Assembly: GCA_964393615.1 (NCBI GenBank)
Contig: CAYMUR010000011.1
Span: forward strand, 1 to 64,000
Source of the DNA: CAYMUR01 sp964393615
Lineage (GTDB): Bacteria; Planctomycetota; Planctomycetia; Pirellulales; Pirellulaceae
Length of the DNA stretch: 64,000 nucleotides
Direction: 5' to 3'
How positions within the stretch are numbered: position 1 is the stretch's first letter; each line of letters starts with the position of its first letter. The translations under genes and the position numbers were made by a program. Shown one piece after another: positions 41,256 to 50,915 of the stretch. Below the pieces are notes generated by a model. It ran no database searches. It saw nothing but the letters and a program-made list of their open reading frames with translations, and was not told the origin of the DNA.

Positions 41256-41944
41256 TTGACCTGCTGTCAGCTCTGTTTGTTTATTTTTGCATAGCGACTG
41301 TGCTCACGACTGGAGTGATCGTCGGTGTGCTTTGTCAGCAGGGATATTTACAGGCTGAAAAAGTGGTCGAGATCCTGGCAGTCATGCATGGTCTGCCGCC
41401 TCAGTCAGGTAGTGGAGGCGAGAGTGGAAATGTCACGAACCAGCCTAGTAAGATTCAGCCCATCGAAAAGATCAAGCGAGAGCATCGGTTGCAGAGTCTT
41501 GACCTGGCGCTGNNNNNNNNNNCGGTTGAAAAAGGATTGCGCAGGATCGACGCAATTCGCGAAGAAGTAAAGGGTGCTAGTAAGCGTTACGAAATAAAAC
41601 GGACTGCGTTCTTGAATCGCATCGGACAGATGGAATTGGAGGCTCAGCAGGATGCATTGTTGCACACACGAGCCGCGTTGGAAAACATGAAGCCCGCTCA
41701 ACAAAAGATGATGATTGAAAAAATGATCGATACGGCGCCGAACCAAGGCCTGGAAGATGCCGTTGCGATTATTCGAGCCATGCCAGCGGAGTTGCAACGG
41801 AAATTGCACGTGGAATTCAAAACCGATCGACCACAAGACAATGAAACCTTATTTAAAATACTACGCGAAATTCGCAGTGGAAAACCGACAGCCTCTTTTT
41901 TTGAAGCTACACGAAAGGAGTTCGAAGTCCCTAAAAGGACATAG
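41243..41944 (+). CDS. YlxF/MotE-like flagellar membrane protein (contains assembly gap)
   Basis: About 233 residues. One N-terminal membrane helix (LLSALFVYFCIATVLTTGVIVGVL), a coiled coil (RRIDAIREEVKGASKRYEIKRTAFLNRIGQMELEAQQ) and a C-terminal helical domain resembling the MgtE-N/FliG-middle fold (PAQQKMMIEKMIDTAPNQGLEDAVAIIRAMP). Position between fliJ and fliK is exactly that of ylxF in Bacillus. MotE in rhizobia, with the same architecture, is a MotC chaperone. Ten Ns (41513-41522) fall in the linker; the frame is consistent on both sides, but the true length there is unknown. Confidence 0.65.
   Translation: MGKLIDLLSALFVYFCIATVLTTGVIVGVLCQQGYLQAEKVVEILAVMHGLPPQSGSGGESGNVTNQPSKIQPIEKIKREHRLQSLDLALXXXXVEKGLRRIDAIREEVKGASKRYEIKRTAFLNRIGQMELEAQQDALLHTRAALENMKPAQQKMMIEKMIDTAPNQGLEDAVAIIRAMPAELQRKLHVEFKTDRPQDNETLFKILREIRSGKPTASFFEATRKEFEVPKRT
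41513..41522. other. Assembly gap (10 N) inside the ylxF-like gene
   Basis: Ten Ns lie between SLDLAL and VEKGLRRIDAIREE. The frame is retained across the gap as given, but the true length is not known from this window. Confidence 0.95.
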
Positions 41945-42114
41945 AAGGAATGTTGTCTTCGTTTGTCGTGATCGCAAATTTAAAAATGATCAAGGACAGT
42001 TTTCAATTTGAGGCAAGTCAACAAAATCGAAAGTGAGATTTGGTTCCTTGTGGGGAAGTAAATTGCGTGTGGCCCGTTGTCCACAGAATAGCTTGATACG
42101 AAACAGGAAATGTC

Positions 42115-43509
42115 ATGTCTTCTTTGCCGCTGAATACATTATCGCAATCCACATCTTTGGAAAATGCAGCGCGGGCGACACCTGTTTCTGTTGAGAATCC
42201 AGTGGGTCGTGGCGTGTTCGAGGAACATCTTGGAGGGCGTCAGGAGGCGCCAGGAGATGCATCAGCATCGTTGGACCATCAGGTGCAGCGAAAAACAAAG
42301 AGATTGGAAAAACAGGCCGAGTCGGAGAGCCTGTCGCCAGAAGCAAGATTTGACGAGAGAGAACAGGCCGAGGCTGACCAACCGAATGATGACAAAGTTG
42401 GTGGGCCGATGGAAGGGAGCCCTGATCGGTTGTTAAAGGAGACCATAGAATTGTCGGCCCGCGGGAATGATTCTGCCGAAGTAACGGAATCTTTGCAGCG
42501 GGAAGGCGGTGGTGGGGCAGAACCTGGCAATGCTGGCTTGGTCCGCGAAGTTGAGGACAGCACGGCAAGCGTGACAGTTGTGCATGATTTAGAGCGCGAA
42601 CGGTACCGGGATAGATTGGTTACAGAAGCCAATGCTTACCGGTCAGGTGTTGTCAGGCAGGCTACTTCATTTACGGCGGGAATTGAGGAGGCAAGTCATT
42701 TGACGCCTCACCGTGATGATCAATCAGGGTCAAAAGAGAATCTTACAGCTGGAGCTGGGAGTGATGTAGCGACGCAGGGCAGAGCAGAAAAAAATAGTGA
42801 ACCGAGAGATGGGATTTCAGGCTCTATGGTTTCATGGTCAGAGAGCAATCAATCCGGAGTCTCAGGTGGCGGTGATACGGTACGCCGTCCGTTGGTGCTG
42901 AACCAGGAATTGTCCGTCCAGTCACTACTTTCCGGGGGAAACAATTCAGTGGAAGATAAGCAGGAACCAACCAGTGAGCCAGGGACGATGGGCCAGGATC
43001 TGAAAAACGGCCCTGTAGCGTCGGGAAAAAGTTTTTCACGGTCTGCGGGCGCAGCAAGTGATCCCGCGACTGGCTTTCAGCAGGCTCGTTTCATTCAACG
43101 CGTAACCAAGGCTTTTCAAATTGCAGAGCAACGGGGTGAGCCGATACGGCTGCGACTGCACCCTCCTGAACTCGGCTCGTTACGGTTGGAGGTCAAACTA
43201 GAAGGTAACCTTATGGTGGCTCGTATCGAAGCGGAGACGCAATCGGCCCGGATGTTGCTGATTGACCATTTGCCGTTGTTGCGAGACAGATTGGCGGAGC
43301 AGGAAATCCAAATACAGCAGTTTGACGTGGATTTGCTCGACCAACGCTCTACCAATGCGGACGAGCGACAAGAGAAAGAAAAACCTGAGCGATCTACCGA
43401 GGAACTAGGTGGGAATCTGGAATCGTCAGATGACAACTCACTAGGTGAAAATGGCTTGCCGAAACGGGAGGTGGGTCGCAGGGATGGCCAATTGGATGTA
43501 CGTATTTGA
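42115..43509 (+). CDS. fliK: Flagellar hook-length control protein FliK
   Basis: 464 residues. The N-terminal ~300 are polar, low-complexity and poorly conserved (Gln, Glu, Ser, Gly), as expected of the molecular-ruler part. The C-terminal domain (~325-420) has the family signature GEPIRLRLHPPELGSLRLEVKLEGNLMVARI...ARMLLIDHLPLLRDRLAEQEI, which contacts FlhB to switch export specificity. An acidic tail ends the protein. Order fliJ-ylxF-fliK-flgD is as in Firmicutes. Confidence 0.92.
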   Translation: MSSLPLNTLSQSTSLENAARATPVSVENPVGRGVFEEHLGGRQEAPGDASASLDHQVQRKTKRLEKQAESESLSPEARFDEREQAEADQPNDDKVGGPMEGSPDRLLKETIELSARGNDSAEVTESLQREGGGGAEPGNAGLVREVEDSTASVTVVHDLERERYRDRLVTEANAYRSGVVRQATSFTAGIEEASHLTPHRDDQSGSKENLTAGAGSDVATQGRAEKNSEPRDGISGSMVSWSESNQSGVSGGGDTVRRPLVLNQELSVQSLLSGGNNSVEDKQEPTSEPGTMGQDLKNGPVASGKSFSRSAGAASDPATGFQQARFIQRVTKAFQIAEQRGEPIRLRLHPPELGSLRLEVKLEGNLMVARIEAETQSARMLLIDHLPLLRDRLAEQEIQIQQFDVDLLDQRSTNADERQEKEKPERSTEELGGNLESSDDNSLGENGLPKREVGRRDGQLDVRI

Positions 43510-43619
43510 TGGGCCCATGAATCTTTGACCATGTAGAGCAGTAACGTTTTTCACTCGAGGCAGGTCCTAGGAACTATCAGCCACATAAAGTTCACCAAAA
43601 TCAAAGTGAAAGGTTTTTC

Positions 43620-44054
43620 ATGTCTCGTATACCAACGATTAGCCCCATTGCAAGACCTGACGCGGAACGTCCCGCGGGTAATGAGCTTGCGAACGTCGGC
43701 GTGGATACTTTTCTGGAACTGATGATTGCCGAATTACAAAATCAGGATCCGCTGAATCCTCTTGACAACAGTGAACTGGTCGGCCAAATAGGCCAGATTC
43801 GAGAGATCAGTGCGACCAATCAATTGACGGACACATTGCAAGCTATTATTACAGGGCAAAATTTGGCTTCAGCCAGCAGTCTTATCGGGCAAAATGTAGC
43901 GGCCCTAGCCGATGATGGCAGCACTGTGGAAGGTTTTGTCGACCGTGTTTCCATTGAAGTGAATGGTGACGACAGTCGTCAACGGACCATCAAGGTACAA
44001 GTTGGTGAACAAAGCATTGCGTTAGAAAATATTCGTGAAGTCATCGCGGGCTAG
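43620..44054 (+). CDS. flgD: Hook-capping protein FlgD (short form)
   Basis: 144 residues, shorter than enteric FlgD (~230). The N-terminal cap signature is clear (TFLELMIAELQNQDPLNPLDNSELVGQIGQIREISATNQL). The C-terminal part covers one small beta domain; the Fn3-like domain of larger homologues is missing. It caps the growing hook and is followed by flgE. Confidence 0.93.
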   Translation: MSRIPTISPIARPDAERPAGNELANVGVDTFLELMIAELQNQDPLNPLDNSELVGQIGQIREISATNQLTDTLQAIITGQNLASASSLIGQNVAALADDGSTVEGFVDRVSIEVNGDDSRQRTIKVQVGEQSIALENIREVIAG

Positions 44055-44236
44055 CGAATTCGGATCGAAAAAAAATGTGTTGCGTGGGTCAACTTGGGCG
44101 ATTCACGAGGTTAGAGGTTTGGGTTTTAGGTTCGCGGCGGGAATGGATACAGCATCGAATCTCCAAGTACTCACTATTTCACAATTTATCTTTATACCAT
44201 TACTAAGTATTCGCCAAATTCAGGGAGGGGTTTGAT

Positions 44237-46687
44237 ATGGGTCTTGCATCTGCACTTAGCACGGCATTAACCGGTTTGACAGCTGCGGAAACGCAGATCG
44301 ACGTGGTTGGTAATAATTTAGCCAATTCACAGACTGTCGGCTTCAAAGCTTCGGATACGGTTTTTGCGACCCAATTTTTGCAGACGCAAAGTATGGGTTC
44401 GACCCCAACCGCAACAACCGGTGGGACGAATCCCAGGCAGACCGGGTTGGGTACACAGGTTGCCGAGATTTCTCCCGATTTTACGCAAGGCACGATCGAG
44501 CTTAGCGCGAATCCTTCCGATTTGGCCATTCAGGGTGACGGTTTCTTTGTCGTGGAGGGTACTTCTGGTGAGCATTTGTATACACGTAACGGTATGTTCA
44601 ATACGAATGCGGCAAACGAACTGGTCACGACAACTGGGCAGCGTGTTTTGGGATTCGGTGTGGACGACACGTTTCAAATGATCGAAACGAGATTAGTGCC
44701 TTTGACCATCCCATTGGGTTACGAAGCGGTCGCGCAAGCCACGCAAAATGTTCAACTCGAAGGAGTGCTGTCACCGATGGGGGACATTGCCGACACCGCC
44801 GAGGTGTTGGAAAGCAATCCTTTGATGAATGGATCCATACCTCGACCGGACAATTTCACTGTCCGGGCTGTGAATTCAGTGCCTCCGGATGTGCGAGACG
44901 TGGCGACAAGGGGCATGAACTTGGCGAGCGGGACGCTGGTAGAGGGGGCTGCGTACTCTTATCGCTTTACGTTTGCCGATGCTGTCGGGACTGAAAGTGT
45001 ACCGACCAGCAGCGTGGTGCAAAGCATAGCGACTGGTAGTGGAAACAATTCCATTCAGCTTAGTGGTTTTCCTGCTACGAACGAATATCCAACGATCAAC
45101 ATTTATCGAACTGCTGAAAACGGAGACGATTTGTTTTATCTGACATCTGTTCAACAAGGTACCGAATCGTTTACCGACGATGGTTCCATACCGTTGTCAT
45201 CAACATTGCTTGACGAATCAACGGTGAATGGCAACTACAGTTATCTAGTCACCTACTATCGTGCCGGAGAAGGCGAAAGTCGCCCATCCCCCCTGGTTGG
45301 ACCGCAAAATGTAGTCAATGGACGCGTTCACTTGACGAATTTACCAGTACCCCCGGCACCACCCTCCAGTGGAGGTTTTCCTGAATACGACCAAGTCCGA
45401 ATTTACCGAAATCTTGCGAATGATTCGAATAGTTTTTATCTGGTGGACACGGTAAGTCCAGGAGAGAGCTATACGGACTTTCGGCCCGATGCAGAAATTT
45501 CAAATCTAGACGACCCCCAGAATCAGCGAGTTGACTTGGATGGTCCGAAAATTGATCCCAACACGTTGTTGGTCGACGTGGTACGTAGAGATTCTCTCAA
45601 TTTCGAAAATGTCTTTCAGGAGGGCGCATTGTCATTTTCTCCTCGTAAAGGCGGTCGGGCGTTAACCACTAAAAATTTCCAAATTACCAATGCGTCGACG
45701 GTGCAAGATCTAGTTGATTTCATGGATGATGCGTCCGGGGTCCAGACAGAATCGGGTGACGCGGCGAATCCTATTCGCGGTTCGCTAAATAAAATTGCTG
45801 GCGATTCGAATGTCTTGTCTGCCGGTGGATCGGTGGAGGACGGTATTCTTCGGTTTGTCTCAAATAACGGCATGGCGAACGCCCTCGATTTCGGTCTTTC
45901 TTCGTTTTCAGTTACCACTTCCTCTGGAGAGACGAGCATTCCAAATCTTGGATTCGGTACCATCCAATCGGCGGTAGGCCAGGGCACGGTAACAGATTTT
46001 GTGGCTTTTGATTCGCTCGGTGTACCCGTCGAGTCAAGGATCACGACTGTGCTAGAAGAACGGACCGATTCAACGACGGTTTACCGTTGGTTTGCGGATT
46101 CCGGTGATAACGATCCTTTAACAGGGGCGGAAATTGCGGTGGGAACAGGGTTGGTCACATTTGACGGCGAAGGGAACCTTGTCGAAGTCTCGAATGAAAC
46201 CATGTCCATTGATCGGCGTAACGTGTCTTCAAAATCACCCCTTGAATTTGATCTCGATTTTAGCACAGTTTCTGGATTGGCTGCGGAGTCATCTCAATTG
46301 GCTGCTGCTCGTCAGGACGGATCAGCACCGGGAACGTTAGCCAGTTTCATCATCGGCGAAGACGGCGCCATGCGCGGTATGTTTTCGAACGGGGTCTCAC
46401 GTGATTTAGGCCGAGTCCGGCTGGCACGGTTTGCTAATCCAGCTGGTTTGGAACAGCGCGGGGAAAACATGTTTGGTATGGGCGTAAACTCTGGATTGCC
46501 AGTGCATGGAAACGCGGGTGAAGTGGGGTTGGGAACGTTAGTCTCGGGAGCTGTTGAGCTTTCCAACACGGACATTGGAGCCAATCTTGTCGACCTGATT
46601 TTGGCAACGACTCAGTATCGGGGTAACACACGCGTCATTACGGCTGCCCAGCAATTATTGGACGAGCTACTGAATCTGCGTAGATAA
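44237..46687 (+). CDS. flgE: Flagellar hook protein FlgE with a large duplicated insert
   Basis: 816 residues, about twice the E. coli protein (~400). The N-terminus (ALSTALTGLTAAETQIDVVGNNLANSQTVGFKAS), the IQGDGFFVV motif and the C-terminal helix (DLILATTQYRGNTRVITAAQQLLDELLNL) are standard for the hook core. Between them, about residues 225-445, lies an insert with two related beta-rich units (YSYRFTFADAVGTES...INIYRT and YSYLVTYYRAGEGES...VRIYRN), probably Fn3-like and surface exposed (inference). GGGAGGGG at 44223-44230 marks the start. Confidence 0.92.
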   Translation: MGLASALSTALTGLTAAETQIDVVGNNLANSQTVGFKASDTVFATQFLQTQSMGSTPTATTGGTNPRQTGLGTQVAEISPDFTQGTIELSANPSDLAIQGDGFFVVEGTSGEHLYTRNGMFNTNAANELVTTTGQRVLGFGVDDTFQMIETRLVPLTIPLGYEAVAQATQNVQLEGVLSPMGDIADTAEVLESNPLMNGSIPRPDNFTVRAVNSVPPDVRDVATRGMNLASGTLVEGAAYSYRFTFADAVGTESVPTSSVVQSIATGSGNNSIQLSGFPATNEYPTINIYRTAENGDDLFYLTSVQQGTESFTDDGSIPLSSTLLDESTVNGNYSYLVTYYRAGEGESRPSPLVGPQNVVNGRVHLTNLPVPPAPPSSGGFPEYDQVRIYRNLANDSNSFYLVDTVSPGESYTDFRPDAEISNLDDPQNQRVDLDGPKIDPNTLLVDVVRRDSLNFENVFQEGALSFSPRKGGRALTTKNFQITNASTVQDLVDFMDDASGVQTESGDAANPIRGSLNKIAGDSNVLSAGGSVEDGILRFVSNNGMANALDFGLSSFSVTTSSGETSIPNLGFGTIQSAVGQGTVTDFVAFDSLGVPVESRITTVLEERTDSTTVYRWFADSGDNDPLTGAEIAVGTGLVTFDGEGNLVEVSNETMSIDRRNVSSKSPLEFDLDFSTVSGLAAESSQLAAARQDGSAPGTLASFIIGEDGAMRGMFSNGVSRDLGRVRLARFANPAGLEQRGENMFGMGVNSGLPVHGNAGEVGLGTLVSGAVELSNTDIGANLVDLILATTQYRGNTRVITAAQQLLDELLNLRR

Positions 46688-46794
46688 CCTTGGCTTAGGA
46701 AAAGTCGACTCGGGCAAAGTAATGTGTATGCGATTACTATAACGTATCTTTAAGATAAGGCGGTGCCTTGCGCGGGCCATGGTGGCGGACTGTT

Positions 46795-47013
46795 ATGATC
46801 CAACTAACCAGACTGGGTGGTGAATCGTTTGTGTTGAATGCGGAATTGATTCGTTATGTAGAGGCGTGTCCGGATACCTATATTACACTGGTCAGTGGAG
46901 ATCGGCTGGTGGTAGGAGAAACCATAGATGAAGTGGTTGAAAGGGCTGTCACCTATCAACAGACGAAACATTTGATCCCATCTGTACATACTGTTCGCGA
47001 TGAAAACAAATAA
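46795..47013 (+). CDS. flbD: FlbD-family flagellar protein
   Basis: 72 residues starting MIQLTRLGGESFVLNAELI. The short beta-rich pattern (LNxxLIxxVExxPDTxITLxxGxxLVVxExxDEVVxR) matches the small FlbD/SwrD family, which lies between flgE and motA/fliL in Firmicutes and spirochaetes. SwrD raises flagellar power in Bacillus subtilis. This is not the Caulobacter FlbD transcription factor. ATG 46795 is chosen over a longer frame from 46768. Confidence 0.85.
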   Translation: MIQLTRLGGESFVLNAELIRYVEACPDTYITLVSGDRLVVGETIDEVVERAVTYQQTKHLIPSVHTVRDENK

Positions 47014-47098
47014 CAGTTGGCAGATTTTATAAGTACATTCCACTGGTCTGGCCTTGCATTGGGGCGGACCCACTCACGTTCGATGAAAAATAGCCATT

Positions 47099-47875
47099 AT
47101 GGATATTGCAAGTCTGCTTGGATTTCTGCTGGCCATTGGGTTGATCATTGGTGCGATACTGGCTGCAGAGGGTTCGAATTTAGCAGCATTCTTTGATGTA
47201 CCCTCGTTGCTGGTTGTTATAGGAGGGGCATTTGCGGCTGGGTTGATCTCGTTTCCCCTCAAAAATGTCATGGGTTTAGCCACCTTATTTAAAAAGGTGT
47301 TTCTTAATAAGCCGGAGAATGTGCCAACACTGATTGAACAAATTGTCAGCCTTGCTGAGACGGCACGGAGAGACGGCCTTCTGGCACTCGAAGGGCGCAT
47401 TAATGAAATTGAAAATAATTTCATAACCCTTGGAATCCAGATGGCGGTGGATGGAACAAGGCCCGAGGTCATCGAGGATATTCTCCGTACTGAAATCGAT
47501 GCCGTGGCTACACGACATCGTGATGGAAAAGCAGTATTGGAACAGCTTGGTAGATTTGCTCCGGCGTTTGGAATGATAGGGACATTGATGGGGCTGGTAA
47601 TCATGTTGGGGAATATGGACGACCCGTCCACGATCGGAGGTGGTATGGCCGTAGCCCTTATAACGACACTCTACGGTGCAATCATTGCAAACGTTGTATT
47701 CTTGCCGTTTGCGGAAAAGCTAGGCTTTATTAACAAACAAGAGTTGTTGGCGATGGAGATCGTCGTGAGAGGCGTGATGGCGTTACAGTCCGGTGAAAAT
47801 CCTCGCATCATAGAACAGAAACTAAACACTTTCCTTCCACCCAAAGTCCGTGCCACCAAGCAGATGGCGGCCTAG
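47099..47875 (+). CDS. motA: Flagellar stator protein MotA
   Basis: 258 residues with four membrane helices. The first two (LLGFLLAIGLIIGAILA, PSLLVVIGGAFAAGLI), a cytoplasmic torque loop with the conserved acidic/Arg-rich region, and helices 3-4 (FAPAFGMIGTLMGLVIML, GGGMAVALITTLYGAIIANVVFLPFAEKL) with the family's prolines are visible. It forms the ion channel with MotB. Its stop is 3 bp before motB. Confidence 0.95.
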   Translation: MDIASLLGFLLAIGLIIGAILAAEGSNLAAFFDVPSLLVVIGGAFAAGLISFPLKNVMGLATLFKKVFLNKPENVPTLIEQIVSLAETARRDGLLALEGRINEIENNFITLGIQMAVDGTRPEVIEDILRTEIDAVATRHRDGKAVLEQLGRFAPAFGMIGTLMGLVIMLGNMDDPSTIGGGMAVALITTLYGAIIANVVFLPFAEKLGFINKQELLAMEIVVRGVMALQSGENPRIIEQKLNTFLPPKVRATKQMAA

Positions 47876-47878
47876 GTC

Positions 47879-48706
47879 ATGCCAGTTGAAGAACACGATA
47901 AAGTTGGCGGAATACCGGAGTGGGTCGTTACTTTCGGCGACATGATGTCGTTGTTGTTGACTTTTTTTATCATGTTGGTATCACTCAGCGAAATCAAGAA
48001 AGACGAGCAGTTTCAAGCACTGACGGAGTCGCTACGCAAACATTTCGGACACAATGCGTCGACGATTAACTCGGTCCCAGGAAGCAAACCCCCGCGTAAT
48101 TCGGCAGTTTCCAAGTTGGCGACTATGGGGCGGTCCCGGAGAATGGACGTGATGCGTGGGGGTGATAAACAAAGTGCGCCGACTGGTGAACATCCACGCG
48201 TTCGGTTAATCAGGCCAGGAAAACATTCCGGTGTTGGCACCGTAATTAATTTCCGCGAAGGAATTGCAGAATTGGATGATCCGTTACGGACAGATCTGCA
48301 ACTCATCGTTGGCGAGTTGCGGGGAAAACCACAGCGCATTGAGATTCGAGGGCACACGTCTCGGCGTCCATTGGACCCCAAGTTATCGGACACAGAGAAT
48401 TACGAACTAGCGCTTAACCTAGCCTACCGCCGATGCCGCCAGACGCTAGATTTTCTGGTTTCGATGGGAATCGAACGACGGCGTTTTCGTCTATCAGTGG
48501 CCGGACCCAACGAGCCGCTTGAGGCGGGGACCGATCCTGTACGGCTCCAGGAAAATTCGCGAGTCGAAGTCTTTTTGTTAGATGAAATCATAGGGGATCT
48601 GGAAGCAGTCGATGGTCAGGGCAACCGAAAATATAAAATTCCTGCTGCCAACAAGGAGGTGGAGGGGAGTGCATCTCTGAAGGTTGAGGAAACACAAAAT
48701 GGTTGA
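47879..48706 (+). CDS. motB: Flagellar stator protein MotB
   Basis: 275 residues. A short N-terminus leads to one membrane helix with the essential ion-binding Asp21 (TFGDMMSLLLTFFIML), a plug/linker, and an OmpA-type peptidoglycan-binding domain (IEIRGHTSRRPLD, then LAYRRCRQTLDFLVSMGI and ENSRVEVFLL). It anchors the stator to the cell wall. Whether protons or sodium drive it cannot be told. Overlaps fliL by 8 bases. Confidence 0.94.
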   Translation: MPVEEHDKVGGIPEWVVTFGDMMSLLLTFFIMLVSLSEIKKDEQFQALTESLRKHFGHNASTINSVPGSKPPRNSAVSKLATMGRSRRMDVMRGGDKQSAPTGEHPRVRLIRPGKHSGVGTVINFREGIAELDDPLRTDLQLIVGELRGKPQRIEIRGHTSRRPLDPKLSDTENYELALNLAYRRCRQTLDFLVSMGIERRRFRLSVAGPNEPLEAGTDPVRLQENSRVEVFLLDEIIGDLEAVDGQGNRKYKIPAANKEVEGSASLKVEETQNG

Positions 48707-49265
48707 AGAAAATCATCCGAATTTACTTGCCAGCCCGGTTTCGAGTGGAGCCCCAAAATCTTTTTTAAAGGGGAGACTGCTAGCTGCTGCTATTGTTTCC
48801 TTGGTGGTGATCGGTGAATCGACACTGGCCTACCTGGTTTTTCCACCAGCACAGGACAGTGTTGCGTTGGAACATGACGCGATGGAGACCTTCACTGATG
48901 TACAAGGAGGATCTTCCGAGGTACGCCATAAAAGGGAAATTCCATTGGTAGAGTTTCCGCTGGGGGAGGCTTTTTCTGTTTCGGCATTCCAGCCAGCTTC
49001 GAACACGACGCTTCGATTTGATTTTCAGCTATTTGGCCTCGTCAAAGAAGAAGACCACGAAGAGGTGATATCACTGCATGCAGGGCTAGAGCGCCGTTTT
49101 CGCGAACAAGTGATCGTAATCATTCGTAGTGCCGAAATCGCTGATGTGAGTGAGCCAGGGTTGGGGTTGATTAAACGCAAAATTTTGGAGAAAACTAACC
49201 GAGCGTATGGGAAGCCGCTCCTCCAAGATATTATCATCCCCGATTTTTCGTTCGTCGAACAATAG
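48699..49265 (+). CDS. fliL: FliL-like stator-associated membrane protein
   Basis: 188 residues: a cytoplasmic N-terminus, one membrane helix (LLAAAIVSLVVIGESTLAYLVF), and a periplasmic domain. The C-terminus (LIKRKILEKTNRAYGKPLLQDIIIPDFSFVEQ) follows the FliL pattern of an Arg/Lys-rich helix and final strand ending F..Q. The membrane-proximal region is more divergent. FliL rings surround and tune the stator. ATG 48699 overlaps the motB stop. Position after motB supports the call. Confidence 0.78.
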   Translation: MVEENHPNLLASPVSSGAPKSFLKGRLLAAAIVSLVVIGESTLAYLVFPPAQDSVALEHDAMETFTDVQGGSSEVRHKREIPLVEFPLGEAFSVSAFQPASNTTLRFDFQLFGLVKEEDHEEVISLHAGLERRFREQVIVIIRSAEIADVSEPGLGLIKRKILEKTNRAYGKPLLQDIIIPDFSFVEQ

Positions 49266-49359
49266 TTTTTAGCGTTTGTAATGGGCAGGATGTTGTTTAC
49301 AAACGGATGTTGTTGCTGAGTGTCTTGGGTGGTTGGTTAGGCACATAGCCTATTCTCTT

Positions 49360-49378
49360 GCGGCAATCTGTGTGCCGC
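49360..49378 (+). other. GC-rich hairpin in the fliL-fliN gap
   Basis: GCGGCA (49360-49365) and TGCCGC (49373-49378) form a perfect 6-bp stem with a 7-base loop. No T-tract follows, so it is not a standard terminator. It lies in the 169-bp gap where fliM is normally found. Confidence 0.5.
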
Positions 49379-49434
49379 TACAGGTGAGTTTGATCCTTGA
49401 GTGGTTGTGATCGCGGATAGGAATGGAGTCCGAT

Positions 49435-50055
49435 ATGGCTGACGAAAAAATTAGTCAAAACGAAATCGAATCGCTGCTTAATCAGGTTAAGGATGAAACG
49501 CCGGAACGACCGGTTTCAGAGGTATCGGCTGGTGACGAAATAAAGCCAACCTCTTTTGCGGACGAAACGCTCGCTGCACCCAGGAACGGGGGAGGCGATA
49601 TTCCAAATCGATCCGTAGCAGGCGGAGAGGCTGATGCGGTCACGGAGGAAATGCCTGTTGGAAATATTCCGCAGGGTGACATCGATGCACTTTTAAGTCA
49701 GGCGCAGGAAGCTTTGGCGTCGGTAGATAAAGCGGCAGAAGAGCTTCCGCCTGGTGTCAAGCGTTTTGAATTGTCAAGTCTCGCGGGCACTCCGGCGTCG
49801 ACTGAAGAGGCGACGTTGGATCTGATTCAAGACGTAGAACTGGACCTGGAAATAGAGTTGGGTCGAACACGTATGCATCTCGAGGAAGTATTGCAACTTA
49901 AAAGAGGATCCGTGGTCCCACTTGATAAATTGGCCGGTGATCCGGTGGATGTGTATGTGAATGGCCGACTCATTGCACGAGGTGAAGTACTCGTCTTGAA
50001 CGACAATTTCTGTATTCGTGTGGCGGAATTGATTGCCGGAGAAACGAGCTCTTAA
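49435..50055 (+). CDS. fliN: Motor switch protein FliN with two FliM-type N-terminal motifs
   Basis: 206 residues. The C-terminal ~80 ([61 protein letters not shown]) are a textbook FliN/SpoA domain. The N-terminal 125 residues are an acidic, disordered-looking extension. It contains two copies of the peptide that begins FliM/FliY and binds Che[12 protein letters not shown] (6-15) and [10 protein letters not shown] (78-87). No fliM gene is present in the usual place upstream. ATG 49435 has GGAG 6 bases upstream (49425-49428) and is preferred to ATG 49423. Function: C-ring component. Confidence 0.92.
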   Translation: MADEKISQNEIESLLNQVKDETPERPVSEVSAGDEIKPTSFADETLAAPRNGGGDIPNRSVAGGEADAVTEEMPVGNIPQGDIDALLSQAQEALASVDKAAEELPPGVKRFELSSLAGTPASTEEATLDLIQDVELDLEIELGRTRMHLEEVLQLKRGSVVPLDKLAGDPVDVYVNGRLIARGEVLVLNDNFCIRVAELIAGETSS

Positions 50056-50851
50056 TGTGACGATACTTTTGTCTTTCAATACGTTGGCCATCGCTCTCAT
50101 AGCAGCCGTCCCGGATGGCTTGCCAGAGGGGGAGCAGCCCAATCAAGCTCGTGTGGAGCGCCAGGCAATTTCTTCGCGATTGATGGAGTTGAGAAACACA
50201 CGCAAACAGGAAAAGCTGTCAGACAATCCAGTGCGTTCTCTTGTGGGCAGGGCCATGCGGTCGGCGGATGTCACGGTGGCTCAATTTGAAGAAGACCTTA
50301 ACCCGGGGGCCGGTACGGATCCGGACAAACCATCGACGGGCAGGCCACTGGGCCAACGTGCACGAAATGCCATACCGATTGGCAATTCGGACAAATCTCG
50401 TCGTGCCGATGAGTTGCCAGCCGAAGTTCCCACAGCAACCGGTTCTCTGCTGACGGTCGTCAGCAGTTTGGTGATTGTTTTAGGCCTTTTTTTGTGCGTG
50501 ATTTGGATCTCACGTCGTGGTTGGTCACGCAGACACTACTTGGTGTCCAAAGATGTCATTGACATCATGGGGCGAGCTCCGCTGGCGGCACGGCAGAACC
50601 TTCACGTGATCAAATTTGCCAACAAGCTTTTGCTGGTTGCCGTCACACCTGAGGGGGCTCAAACGCTTACGGAGATCACTGATCCCGATGAAATTCTGCG
50701 TGTAAAGGCGCTTTGTGAGGAAATGCATCCTGGGAGCAATACGTCGTCTTTTCGCGAGATACTTTCGGGATTTGGGTCGGAGTCGGGCAGGTCGAAGTTG
50801 TTTGATGAAATGGAAAATCGTTTCACCGTTCGGAGGGGGCAGCAGGACTGA
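50033..50851 (+). CDS. fliO: Flagellar export membrane protein FliO
   Basis: Up to 272 residues. A hydrophobic N-terminal segment ([15 protein letters not shown]) looks like a signal, followed by a polar stretch, a membrane helix ([22 protein letters not shown]) and the conserved FliO cytoplasmic domain ([42 protein letters not shown]). FliO helps assemble FliP into the export gate. The start is uncertain: TTG 50033 overlaps fliN by 23 bases, while GTG 50057 lies just after the fliN stop and would shorten the protein by 8 residues. The long N-terminal domain is unusual compared with ~120-residue enteric FliO. Confidence 0.82.
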   Translation: MPEKRALNVTILLSFNTLAIALIAAVPDGLPEGEQPNQARVERQAISSRLMELRNTRKQEKLSDNPVRSLVGRAMRSADVTVAQFEEDLNPGAGTDPDKPSTGRPLGQRARNAIPIGNSDKSRRADELPAEVPTATGSLLTVVSSLVIVLGLFLCVIWISRRGWSRRHYLVSKDVIDIMGRAPLAARQNLHVIKFANKLLLVAVTPEGAQTLTEITDPDEILRVKALCEEMHPGSNTSSFREILSGFGSESGRSKLFDEMENRFTVRRGQQD

Positions 50852-50915
50852 GCTGTGAGGGAAGTGTTTTCCGTAAATATGAATTGCGAATCCTGGATAA
50901 AAAACTTATTTGATC

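Noticed and set aside
46420..46440. TGGCACGGTTTGCT inside flgE resembling a sigma-54 promoter
   Set aside because: GG-to-GC spacing is 8, not 10 bases, and it lies within coding sequence.
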